Positions 53,359-61,073 of a DNA stretch of 64,000 bases are shown in pieces; position 1 is the first letter of the stretch; each line of letters opens with the position of its first letter. Below the pieces are notes generated by a model. That model was not told the origin of the DNA. It searched no databases and saw only the letters and a program-made list of their open reading frames with translations. Location: contig JAZUIF010000131.1 of NCBI GenBank assembly GCA_045642085.1, positions 21,704 through 85,703 of the forward strand. Reading direction: 5' to 3'. The position numbers and the translations under genes were made by a program. Source of the stretch: UBA1723 sp045642085. GTDB lineage: Bacteria; Bacteroidota; Bacteroidia; Bacteroidales; Paludibacteraceae.

Positions 53359-54512
53359 TATTTCTTCAATGTTATGACTACATATTCAGGCGACATGCCT
53401 ACTCTTACTGGCATCGCAGTACATCCCAAGCCTCGACTCACAAAGATATAGTCGCCATTTCTTTCATATAATCCATGCCAGTATGGGTACTTCAAACTTG
53501 ATGGGGAGCACTTCCAATCTCCTATTTCGACGCCGAACTGCATCGCATGTGTATGACCGGAAAGAGTCAAGAAATAGTCATGGTTGTCCTTAAGCTGATA
53601 ATCCCAATGATCAGGGTCGTGAGATAGAAGAATGCGTGTCGACGACAAGTTGCCCATCTCCGCTTTTTTCAAATCACTTAACTGTGGGAATGGCAGACGT
53701 CCCCAATTCTCCACACCGACAACAGAAATCGAATCTCCATTTCTGACCACTGTTCTGTTTTCATTCAGCAACAGATCAAATCCTGCCTTACGGATATACT
53801 TCTCTGTCTTGGCAAGATTCGCATCACGATGAGCCTTACTTGCCCACTTATGATAATCTCCATAATCATGATTACCAATGATTGCAAACTTACCATCCTT
53901 GGCTTTCAAACGTTTCAATGCATCTATATGGCTATACATTTCGTCGGCTAGAATAGACACAATATCACCTGTGAAACAGATCATGTCCGGATTCTCTGCA
54001 TTCATCATATCAACCCATTTCGAGACTGTCTCCTCATGACCATAAAAACTACCTAAATGGAAATCAGATATCTGAATGATTTTATAACCGTCGAAACTCT
54101 GAGGAAGCGATTTATTCTCAACCGTGGCTCTCGTTGCTGAGATATTAAATCTGCCAAGCATCACTCCATACGCATAAGTCAAAAATCCAAATGCAGCAGC
54201 ACCTAATGCTATCTTTCTCAGCATCTTAGTCTTGAACAACAACGACCATACGTCGACGACAACAAAAAGCAATTTCGAAATAAATATTGCAAGTAATGCA
54301 TTCATCACCATGCTTGTTTGATATAACGTCGCCACAGATTCAGACGAAGAATAGAGTCCGAACATCAACGCCAATAGCACAATACACAAAACGGAGAATA
54401 CACTATAAAGCACTTGTGTTCGCCAATTACATTTCTTTCTCACACAACGGGTAAAAATGAATGCGTCTGGCAAAAGTGCAATCAAGAATATTAGTGAAAA
54501 TCTAGCTAACAT
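53358..54512 (-). CDS. Membrane-anchored metallophosphoesterase
   Basis: A 384-aa protein with about four membrane helices in the first 130 residues, then a calcineurin-like phosphoesterase domain of the YkuE/YaeI type: QISDFHLGSFYG, CFTGDIV, AIIGNHDYGDY, LLSHDPDHWDY and LSGHTHAMQFG supply the His/Asp/Asn metal ligands. Related enzymes cleave lipid-linked phosphodiester or UDP-lipid substrates, but the substrate here is unknown. First gene of the operon with nif3 and the zinc ribbon gene. Confidence 0.9.
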   Translation of the reverse strand: MLARFSLIFLIALLPDAFIFTRCVRKKCNWRTQVLYSVFSVLCIVLLALMFGLYSSSESVATLYQTSMVMNALLAIFISKLLFVVVDVWSLLFKTKMLRKIALGAAAFGFLTYAYGVMLGRFNISATRATVENKSLPQSFDGYKIIQISDFHLGSFYGHEETVSKWVDMMNAENPDMICFTGDIVSILADEMYSHIDALKRLKAKDGKFAIIGNHDYGDYHKWASKAHRDANLAKTEKYIRKAGFDLLLNENRTVVRNGDSISVVGVENWGRLPFPQLSDLKKAEMGNLSSTRILLSHDPDHWDYQLKDNHDYFLTLSGHTHAMQFGVEIGDWKCSPSSLKYPYWHGLYERNGDYIFVSRGLGCTAMPVRVGMSPEYVVITLKK

Positions 54513-54537
54513 AAAAGTGAATATACATTATGTATAA

Positions 54538-54562
54538 AGGGCGGATTATCAAAACCCGCCCC
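54538..54562 (-). terminator. Terminator after rlmD
   Basis: On the minus strand GGGCGGG / CCGCCC with loop TTTTGATAAT is followed by TTTATAC, a short T-rich tail. Confidence 0.65.
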
Positions 54563-54568
54563 ACAATA

Positions 54569-55978
54569 TCATTTCTTAACCAAAAGTATCACATTCTCCA
54601 CATGATGTGTATGAGGGAACATATCCACTGGACGAACCTTCACCACCTTGTATTTCTCATCAAGAAGTGTCAAATCTCTTGCCTGAGTGGCAGGATTACA
54701 GCTGACATAAACGATCTTCTCAGGAGCTGCGTTAAGCAACACCTTGATCACATCTTGGTGCATACCGTCACGAGGAGGGTCAGTAATGACGATATCTGGA
54801 CGACCATGCTGAGCAATGAAATCATCAGTCAAGATATCCTTCATATCTCCAGCGAAGAATGTAGTGTTGTCAATATTATTATTGGCAGCATTGATCTTAG
54901 CGTCTTCGATAGCCTCTGGCACATACTCAATTCCGACGACTTTCTTCACTCGTCCAGCACAGAAGCATGCGATTGTTCCAGTACCTGTATATAGGTCATA
55001 TAGTGTCTGCTCTGGCTTTAAGTCGGCAAACTCACGAGCCACTTTATAAAGTTCATACGCCTGAAGAGTATTTGTCTGATAGAAACTCTTTGGTCCGACT
55101 TTGAATCTCAAGCCTTCCATCTCCTCTTCGATGAAATCACGACCTTTGTAAAGAATAGTCTCCTGGTCTGTGATTGTATCGTTGGCTTTTCCGTTGATCA
55201 CATAGATCAAACTTGTGATTTCAGGAAAAGTTGTAGCCAAATGATCAAGAAGGGCGACACGAGCAGCCTCATCCTCTTTGAAGAAGACGACTATAAGCAT
55301 CACTTCTCCTGTACCAGCTGTACGGATAATGATATTACGCAAGAATCCGTCACGGTTGCGAAGGTCGAAGAAAGCCAAGTTGTGATCCTTAGCGTACTGT
55401 TTGATTTCAGTACGGATTCTATTGGAAATCTCAGGCTGAAGATAGCACTTTTCGATATCTAACACCTTGTCGAACATATTTGGAATATGGAATCCAAGCG
55501 CATTCATATCCTCATACTGTACTCCAGCCTTCACCTCATCATCTGTAAGCCAACGCTTATTACTGAAAGTGAATTCAAGTTTGTTTCTATAATATGAGGT
55601 TTCCTTTGAACCAAGGATAGGAGTAATCTCTGGAAGTTCCACTTTTCCGATACGACGAAGCACATTCTCCACCTGATTCTGCTTATGCTTGATCTGCAAT
55701 TCGTAAGGCAACACCTGCCACTTGCAACCACCACATACGCCATAATGCGAACACATAGGAGCGATACGATCAGGAGAAGGAGTGACGATTCTCAACGCAC
55801 GACCTTCCATATAGCTATGCTTCTTCTTTGTCACTTGGATATCGACCACGTCGCCAGGGATAACATACGGCACGAAGATTACCATATCGTCAATTCTAGC
55901 GATAGCCTTACCTTCGCCTGCAACGTCGGCAATAGTGACATTCTCCAATATCGGAAGTTCTTTTCTCTTTCTTGACAT
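54569..55978 (-). CDS. rlmD: 23S rRNA (uracil-5-)-methyltransferase RlmD/RumA family
   Basis: A 469-aa SAM-dependent m5U methyltransferase of the TrmA/RlmD group. An N-terminal TRAM domain (ENVTIADVAGEGKAIARI) precedes the Fe-S cysteine cluster (CSHYGVCGGCKWQ with a distal Cys), the SAM site LYDLYTGTGTIACFCAG, DPPRDGMH, and the nucleophile Cys in YVSCNPATQARDL. The exact uridine position (1939 or 747 in E. coli numbering) cannot be read from sequence alone. Monocistronic. Confidence 0.92.
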   Translation of the reverse strand: MSRKRKELPILENVTIADVAGEGKAIARIDDMVIFVPYVIPGDVVDIQVTKKKHSYMEGRALRIVTPSPDRIAPMCSHYGVCGGCKWQVLPYELQIKHKQNQVENVLRRIGKVELPEITPILGSKETSYYRNKLEFTFSNKRWLTDDEVKAGVQYEDMNALGFHIPNMFDKVLDIEKCYLQPEISNRIRTEIKQYAKDHNLAFFDLRNRDGFLRNIIIRTAGTGEVMLIVVFFKEDEAARVALLDHLATTFPEITSLIYVINGKANDTITDQETILYKGRDFIEEEMEGLRFKVGPKSFYQTNTLQAYELYKVAREFADLKPEQTLYDLYTGTGTIACFCAGRVKKVVGIEYVPEAIEDAKINAANNNIDNTTFFAGDMKDILTDDFIAQHGRPDIVITDPPRDGMHQDVIKVLLNAAPEKIVYVSCNPATQARDLTLLDEKYKVVKVRPVDMFPHTHHVENVILLVKK

Positions 55979-56124
55979 ATAATAAATGTATTACTGGGAC
56001 AAAAATCCCAAAATTCTCATCTCTTATCGACAATTTCGACAAGCGACTGCAAAAATAGTCTAAATTTTGGATATTACCGCCAAAATCGTCTTCGGATTTA
56101 GATCTGAAAAAAATCGATAAATTT

Positions 56125-56158
56125 TAGACATTCGGGGATTTTTTATAGACATTCGGGG
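56125..56158. repeat. Two 13-bp direct repeats, 21-bp period
   Basis: TAGACATTCGGGG occurs at 56125-56137 and 56146-56158, upstream of the candidate small RNA promoter. The 21-base spacing is two DNA turns, suggesting binding of a dimeric regulator. The rest of 55979-56210 is AT-rich without a gene. Confidence 0.6.
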
Positions 56159-56216
56159 GAAAAATGTACAAAAAATGTTAAATATGACCTTTTTTTTAAA
56201 CTATTCAAACGAACTA

Positions 56217-56248
56217 TTTGCATAGTCAAAACCGAAATACTACTTTTG
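56217..56248 (+). promoter_or_regulatory. Consensus promoter of a candidate small RNA
   Basis: TTTG (56217-56220), 20 bases, TACTTTTG (56241-56248): both boxes are present with near-ideal spacing. Predicted transcription start near 56255. No protein gene follows on this strand for 2.8 kb. Confidence 0.65.
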
Positions 56249-56254
56249 CATTAA

Positions 56255-56359
56255 CAAGTTGTAAAAAGTAATTTTTTTGATTCGGAAGAATCATGTGTTT
56301 ATGTTATTAGAGTTTTAAGTTTAGAATACCGTCAGCGTGAGTTAACGGTATTTTTTTTT
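56255..56359 (+). ncRNA. Candidate small RNA, about 105 nt
   Basis: A complete transcription unit without a gene-sized frame: promoter at 56217-56248, a hairpin GATTC-GGAA-GAATC with a GNRA-type loop (56279-56292), and a strong terminator (AATACCGT / ACGGTATT, 56325-56352, then eight or more T). A five-codon frame (ATG at 56293, stop at 56308) sits just after the hairpin, with GGAAGA upstream as a possible ribosome site, so a tiny peptide is an alternative. I do not recognise the RNA family. Confidence 0.55.
56325..56359 (+). terminator. Terminator of the candidate small RNA
   Basis: Perfect 8-bp stem AATACCGT / ACGGTATT with a 12-base loop and a run of T. Confidence 0.85.
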
Positions 56360-56364
56360 GTCCA

Positions 56365-56398
56365 CAAAAAAGAGACACACATCAAAAAGTGCGTCTCT
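56365..56398 (-). terminator. Terminator after the first barrel gene
   Basis: On the minus strand AGAGACGCAC pairs with GTGTGTCTCT (one G-U) and is followed by TTTTTTG. It ends the gene at 56405. Confidence 0.8.
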
Positions 56399-56404
56399 AT
56401 ATTA

Positions 56405-57250
56405 TCAAAAAACTCTACAACCGATTTTTATTGTCCCATTCTTACGGCAACGACGGAATTCGGTATAAAGACCGTCGTAAAGTTCCCTTGGCTCACATTC
56501 CGTTCTCGGGTAAATATTAAAATCAAAACCGACCATCAGTCTTTTCCACATAAATTGCATTTCAAATCCAAGCCCTACCGAAAATCTTTTCTTGCCATAC
56601 ACTCCATCATAGCAATCATGTTCAAAAACACCAGATTCAGGAACAGGATAAAAATCATAATACTCTTTACACTTACCCTCTATTCCATAGACAAATCTTG
56701 GTCCTCCAGAAATTGCTGCGAAACTACACGGTTTAGAAGATATTCTATGTCCTATATATAAAGGCATGTCCAAAATATGTTTGGAATTAAGCATATAATT
56801 GCCAGGAAAGAACTTATCTGCGATTGATTGTTTCGCAAATCCGACTCCAGTGCTCAAATATAAATGTTTGCTCAAACCAATATCACACAGAACTTCCACA
56901 TTGTATCCTAAGCTTTTCCTTGGAGGAATCTCACCATCTGGTTTTACCTCATCATCTCCGTTAGGTTGTGCTCCAGTCACGCCTCTAAAAGAGGCTCCTC
57001 CACCAAGACAAACGAAAATCATTACAGGATCAATATCATAGTCACCTATTACAATCTGACTAGGAGCAGAAGCAGTGGAATCATATACCGGTTCCTCCTC
57101 AACAGTCTCCACAGTAGGTGCTTCATAATAATTGTTGTTACCACTACTTCTCAGAGCCAACAACATGTCATCGTCCAATCCAGAAGCGGAAGTAGAAGTC
57201 ACGAACATACATGACAACAATATAGAAACAAAATGTTTTACTCCATTCAT
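56405..57250 (-). CDS. Outer-membrane beta-barrel protein, paralogue 1
   Basis: A 281-aa exported protein with a signal peptide (HFVSILLSCMFVTSTSASG), a short low-complexity stretch, then a barrel domain beginning PVMIFVCLGGGASFRGVTG. It is clearly paralogous to the next gene upstream (57323-58438): shared segments include GYNVE-x-x-x-[DE]IGLS, STGVGF/SSGVGF with SKQS or AKQS, FSPGNYM/FPGNYM, and ELYDGLY. Length and pattern suggest eight strands. Ligand unknown. Confidence 0.8.
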   Translation of the reverse strand: MNGVKHFVSILLSCMFVTSTSASGLDDDMLLALRSSGNNNYYEAPTVETVEEEPVYDSTASAPSQIVIGDYDIDPVMIFVCLGGGASFRGVTGAQPNGDDEVKPDGEIPPRKSLGYNVEVLCDIGLSKHLYLSTGVGFAKQSIADKFFPGNYMLNSKHILDMPLYIGHRISSKPCSFAAISGGPRFVYGIEGKCKEYYDFYPVPESGVFEHDCYDGVYGKKRFSVGLGFEMQFMWKRLMVGFDFNIYPRTECEPRELYDGLYTEFRRCRKNGTIKIGCRVF

Positions 57251-57278
57251 AATAAGTTCTCATTTTATTGTAAAAAAA

Positions 57279-57305
57279 GACGTTGCACGCAACGTCTCTG
57301 CACAT
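57279..57305. repeat. Palindromic intergenic repeat, variant F
   Basis: AGACGTTGC and GCAACGTCT arms around AC, followed by CTGCAC. Same outer shape (AGACG...CGTCTCT) as copies A-D but with a different core; it lies between the two barrel paralogues. Confidence 0.7.
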
Positions 57306-57322
57306 GTTCAAAATATCATAGG

Positions 57323-58438
57323 TCAAAATATTCTCCAACCTGCTTTTATGGATATATTCGTTCGACAGCTATGGAATCTGCGGTAAAGGCCATCATATAA
57401 TTCAGCCGGTTTACAATCATTATTTGGATACAGACTGAAACTTAAGCCAATCAAGAATCGTGAAGCGATCATATAAGTTTCAATACCAGCACCCACAGAA
57501 AACCTATCTACGCCATATTTACCATCATAACTATTATGAGAAAAGACTCCATATTCTGGTTCTGGATAAAAATCATAATGCTCATCACAAACTCCATTTA
57601 TACCATATGTAAATCTTGGTCCCACAGAAAATGAAAATAATAAATCTTCATCTTCTACATCCCTAAAACCAAACATAAGAGGTATTTCCAAGAATCGTTT
57701 TGTACTACACATGTAGTTGCCTGGCGAAAACATTTTGTAGAACGACTGCTTTGAGAATCCGACTCCCGAACTGCAAAACAAGCTTCCGGACAATCCAATC
57801 TCAGTACGAATTTCCACATTATAACCTATAGATTCGAGAAAAGCTCTATTTTCCTCATCTATCTGGTCGTCCTCATTACAATACTCATATTCAGTCACAC
57901 CTGAAGCTCCTCTAAAAGAGGCTCCACATGAAAGATTGGCAAAAAGCATGAATCTATCAACATCATGTCTGCGACGAGCAGAAGGAGCAGTCTGATCACT
58001 TGAACTAGAGGCTGCCGCATATCCAGTGCCAGTTCCAGCTACGACCACTGTGGCACTGCTGTGTCCATGGTGATGGTGGTGATCATCGTAATGGTGATCA
58101 TGATGAGTTCCATGGCTAATATGTCCATGATGCGGATCATGATGAGGCACTTTATTCGACGATTGAGGTCTGACAGGTCTTTCTCCAGATGGTCTAGTTG
58201 GTCTTTCTCCTGTAGATCTCTCACTTCTCTCATTTTTTGAAGACGACGTGCTTGATGAGCTTCCACTACTTGAGCTTGAACTAGACGTTTTTCCTCCATT
58301 TGAGCTTGAATTGTTGACTGTAGAAACCGGTCTGGCAGATCTTTCATTATGGGAAGTTGTTTGTGCAGACACAGTAGTCATAAGAGCAAATGAAAGTAAG
58401 ACTACAAGCAATCTTTTTATTTTATTTTCTCGTATCAT
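57323..58438 (-). CDS. Outer-membrane beta-barrel protein with His-rich segment, paralogue 2
   Basis: A 371-aa protein from the Met at 58438 (an upstream Met at 58486 would precede the signal peptide by 16 residues). Signal peptide LLVVLLSFALMTTVSA, a Ser/Gly/Asn-rich spacer, a Pro/Arg segment, then a segment in which about half the residues are His (DPHHGHISHGTHHDHHYDDH and beyond), then a barrel domain like that of paralogue 1. The His tract is exported and could bind Zn, Cu or Ni. Two barrel genes in tandem point to local duplication. Confidence 0.82.
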   Translation of the reverse strand: MIRENKIKRLLVVLLSFALMTTVSAQTTSHNERSARPVSTVNNSSSNGGKTSSSSSSSGSSSSTSSSKNERSERSTGERPTRPSGERPVRPQSSNKVPHHDPHHGHISHGTHHDHHYDDHHHHHGHSSATVVVAGTGTGYAAASSSSDQTAPSARRRHDVDRFMLFANLSCGASFRGASGVTEYEYCNEDDQIDEENRAFLESIGYNVEIRTEIGLSGSLFCSSGVGFSKQSFYKMFSPGNYMCSTKRFLEIPLMFGFRDVEDEDLLFSFSVGPRFTYGINGVCDEHYDFYPEPEYGVFSHNSYDGKYGVDRFSVGAGIETYMIASRFLIGLSFSLYPNNDCKPAELYDGLYRRFHSCRTNISIKAGWRIF

Positions 58439-58497
58439 ATATCTAATAAAAATGGAGACGCGGAAAATAACGTCTCCAATATACATATTTATTTAGT

Positions 58498-58917
58498 TTA
58501 TTTAGACTTTGGCAATTTGAAGTTGATTGGCAGCATAAGGCGACTTCTTGTCTTAGCTCCATTCATCTCAGCGGCCACCCAATTTGGCATTACACTCACC
58601 ACTCTTTTGGCTTCCGCATCAAGTTTGGGATCTACCGTCTGCTCGATACGGATTCCTGTAATTGTGCCATCTCTCTCCACTATGAAAGAGACAATCACCT
58701 CGCCTTCAACTTTCTTATCTATACACTCCTGCGGAAATCTCAAATTTTCCGACAACCATGTTGCTAATGCAGTCTGGCCGCCAGGGAAATAGGCATGCTG
58801 ATTTGCCGGTTGTGGAGCGGATTGTGCCTCTTTAGTTGTATCATCAACTTCGGCAAAAACGGAAGATGAAAATGCCAACATAAACACCGATATGATAGTA
58901 ATAAATGTATTTTTCAT
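58498..58917 (-). CDS. Exported TonB C-terminal domain protein
   Basis: A 139-aa protein with a signal peptide (IISVFMLAFSSSVFA) and a TonB C-terminal-like domain: FPGGQTALATWLSENLRFPQ, VEGEVIVSFIVERDGTITGI and a VSVMPNWVAA segment. Unlike true TonB it has no stable N-terminal anchor or Pro-rich spanner, so it may act as a free periplasmic partner of a transporter. It has a -7 box upstream and lies next to the barrel genes on the same strand. Confidence 0.85.
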   Translation of the reverse strand: MKNTFITIISVFMLAFSSSVFAEVDDTTKEAQSAPQPANQHAYFPGGQTALATWLSENLRFPQECIDKKVEGEVIVSFIVERDGTITGIRIEQTVDPKLDAEAKRVVSVMPNWVAAEMNGAKTRSRLMLPINFKLPKSK

Positions 58918-58942
58918 AGTCCTAAACAGTTAGTCTTTTCGA

Positions 58943-58950
58943 CAAAGATA
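58943..58950 (-). promoter_or_regulatory. -7 promoter box of the TonB-C gene
   Basis: TATCTTTG on the minus strand fits TAnnTTTG, 26 bases before the start codon at 58917. Confidence 0.5.
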
Positions 58951-59043
58951 ATAAATCAATGAGAAATGCGAAAAGCGAATAGCAAAATTGGGCAAAAAAA
59001 TAATAATTTATCACTATCTCAACGTAGATAATAACAAATTTAC

Positions 59044-59051
59044 TATTTTTG
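59044..59051 (+). promoter_or_regulatory. -7 promoter box of the ilv operon
   Basis: TATTTTTG fits TAnnTTTG and lies 39 bases before the ilvD ATG at 59090. The leader is too short for an amino-acid attenuator, and I see no leader peptide rich in Leu, Ile or Val. Confidence 0.55.
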
Positions 59052-59089
59052 CAAGATATTTATTTAGAATTGGTTTAAAAGATACAATA

Positions 59090-60922
59090 ATGAAACATCA
59101 ACTTCGCAGTGCATTCAGCACAGAGGGACGCAGAATGGCCGGAGCGAGAGCTCTATGGGTAGCAAACGGTATGAAGCGCGAGCAGATGGGCAAGCCTATC
59201 ATCGCTATCGCCAACAGTTTTACTCAGTTCGTGCCAGGACATACACATCTACACGAGATCGGACAGAAAGTTAAGGCAGAGATTGAAAAGCTTGGTTGCT
59301 TCGCAGCTGAGTTCAACACTATCGCTATCGACGACGGTATCGCTATGGGCCACGACGGTATGCTTTACTCTCTTCCAAGCCGTGATTTGATCGCCGACTC
59401 TGTGGAGTATATGGTGAACGCACACAAGGCAGATGCTTTGGTTTGTATTTCAAACTGTGACAAGATCACTCCAGGTATGTTGATCGCAGCTATGCGTCTT
59501 AATATCCCAACAATCTTCGTTTCAGGAGGTGCAATGGAGGCCGGTAAACTTGAGGGTAGCCACGACCTTGACCTTATTGACGCGATGATTCAGAGTGCTG
59601 ATGAGTCAGTTTCAGACGAGCAGGTTGCAAAGATTGAGAACGCAGCATGTCCAGGATGTGGATGCTGCTCTGGTATCTTCACAGCAAACTCAATGAACTG
59701 TTTGAACGAGGTGCTTGGTTTCGCTTTGCCAGGTAACGGTACAATCGTTGCAACACACAAGAACCGTGAGCAGCTATTCATGGATGCTGCCAAGATGATC
59801 GTCGACAATGCATACAAATATTATAGAGACGGAGATGAGAGCGTACTTCCAAGAAGCATCGCCACTCGTCAGGCTTTCTTGAATGCCATGACTCTTGATA
59901 TCGCAATGGGTGGTTCTACAAATACAGTGCTTCACCTTCTTGCTATCGCTCAGGAGGGAGGCGTTGACTTCAAGATGGACGATATCGACTCACTTTCAAA
60001 GGTTACTCCTTGTTTGTGCAAGGTTGCTCCTAACACTCAGAAGTATCACATCCAGGATTTGAACCGTGCAGGTGGTATCCTTTCAATCATGAACGAGCTT
60101 GACAAGGCTGGTTTGGTTGACAGAAGCGTTAAGCGTGTCGACGGAATGACTATCGGCGAGGCTATCGACAAGTACGCTATCACAAGCCCTAACGTATGTG
60201 AGAAAGCTAAGAAGATCTATAAGAGTACAGCTGCCAACAAGTTCTCTATCAAGATGGGTTCACAGGAGACATACTGGGATTCATTCGATACTGACCGCGC
60301 TAACGGTTGTATCCGCGACCTTGAGCACGCATACTCAAAGGACGGTGGTATGGCAATCTTGAAGGGTAACATCGCTCTTGACGGATGTGTAGTTAAGACT
60401 GCCGGCGTCGACGAGAGCATCTGGAAATTCGCTGGTCCAGCTAAGGTATTCAACTCACAGGATGACGCTTGCAAGGGAATCTTGAACGGTAGCGTAGTTT
60501 CAGGTGATGTTGTAGTCATCACACACGAGGGCCCTAAGGGTGGTCCTGGTATGCAGGAGATGCTATACCCTACTTCATATATCAAGTCACGTCACCTTGG
60601 CAAGGAGTGTGCGTTGATTACAGACGGACGTTTCTCAGGAGGTACATCAGGTTTGTCAATCGGACATATCTCACCAGAGGCTGCAAGTGGTGGTAACATC
60701 GGTCTTGTACGCGACGGAGATATCATTGAGATCGATATTCCAGCACGTAAGATTGCAGTTCGCTTGTCAGATGCAGAGTTGGCAGAGCGTCGTAAGGCAG
60801 AAGAGGCTAAGGGTAAGGACGCATGGAAGCCAAAGCGTGACCGCGTCGTTTCTAAGGCTTTGAGAGCTTACGCTTCGATGGTAGCATCTGCTGATAAGGG
60901 TGGCGTTCGTATCGTTGATTAA
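59090..60922 (+). CDS. ilvD: Dihydroxy-acid dehydratase
   Basis: Dehydrates 2,3-dihydroxy-acids to the keto-acids of valine and isoleucine. From the ATG at 59090 the length is 610 aa, against 616 in E. coli; the in-frame ATG at 58988 lies before the promoter box. Fe-S ligands are C123 (SNCDKITPG) and the CPGCGCC cluster (187-193). The segment NSFTQFVPGH resembles the E. coli oxygen-labile [4Fe-4S] type rather than the type with a Cys at that place; this assignment is inference. First gene of ilvD-ilvB-ilvN. Confidence 0.96.
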   Translation: MKHQLRSAFSTEGRRMAGARALWVANGMKREQMGKPIIAIANSFTQFVPGHTHLHEIGQKVKAEIEKLGCFAAEFNTIAIDDGIAMGHDGMLYSLPSRDLIADSVEYMVNAHKADALVCISNCDKITPGMLIAAMRLNIPTIFVSGGAMEAGKLEGSHDLDLIDAMIQSADESVSDEQVAKIENAACPGCGCCSGIFTANSMNCLNEVLGFALPGNGTIVATHKNREQLFMDAAKMIVDNAYKYYRDGDESVLPRSIATRQAFLNAMTLDIAMGGSTNTVLHLLAIAQEGGVDFKMDDIDSLSKVTPCLCKVAPNTQKYHIQDLNRAGGILSIMNELDKAGLVDRSVKRVDGMTIGEAIDKYAITSPNVCEKAKKIYKSTAANKFSIKMGSQETYWDSFDTDRANGCIRDLEHAYSKDGGMAILKGNIALDGCVVKTAGVDESIWKFAGPAKVFNSQDDACKGILNGSVVSGDVVVITHEGPKGGPGMQEMLYPTSYIKSRHLGKECALITDGRFSGGTSGLSIGHISPEAASGGNIGLVRDGDIIEIDIPARKIAVRLSDAELAERRKAEEAKGKDAWKPKRDRVVSKALRAYASMVASADKGGVRIVD

Positions 60923-60974
60923 CGAGGACGTTGACATTAACGTTGACGAAAACGAAAACGAAAAGCAAAATTAA

Positions 60975-61007
60975 GACGTAGGGACGGGGCATGTCCCCGT
61001 CTTTACA
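60975..61007. repeat. Palindromic intergenic repeat, copy C
   Basis: GACGGGG and CCCCGTC arms around CATGT, flanked by GTAG-like and TTTAC sequences. Located between ilvD and ilvB. Confidence 0.85.
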
Positions 61008-61073
61008 AATCATAATTTAATATAGGGGTAGATAGAGAAATCCCCACACAACTAAGTAAATAAAAAGTCAGTT

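Noticed and set aside
58950..59090. Riboswitch or attenuator ahead of ilvD
   Set aside because: The leader from the predicted start to the ATG is only about 30 bases, with no hairpin pair or branched-chain leader peptide.
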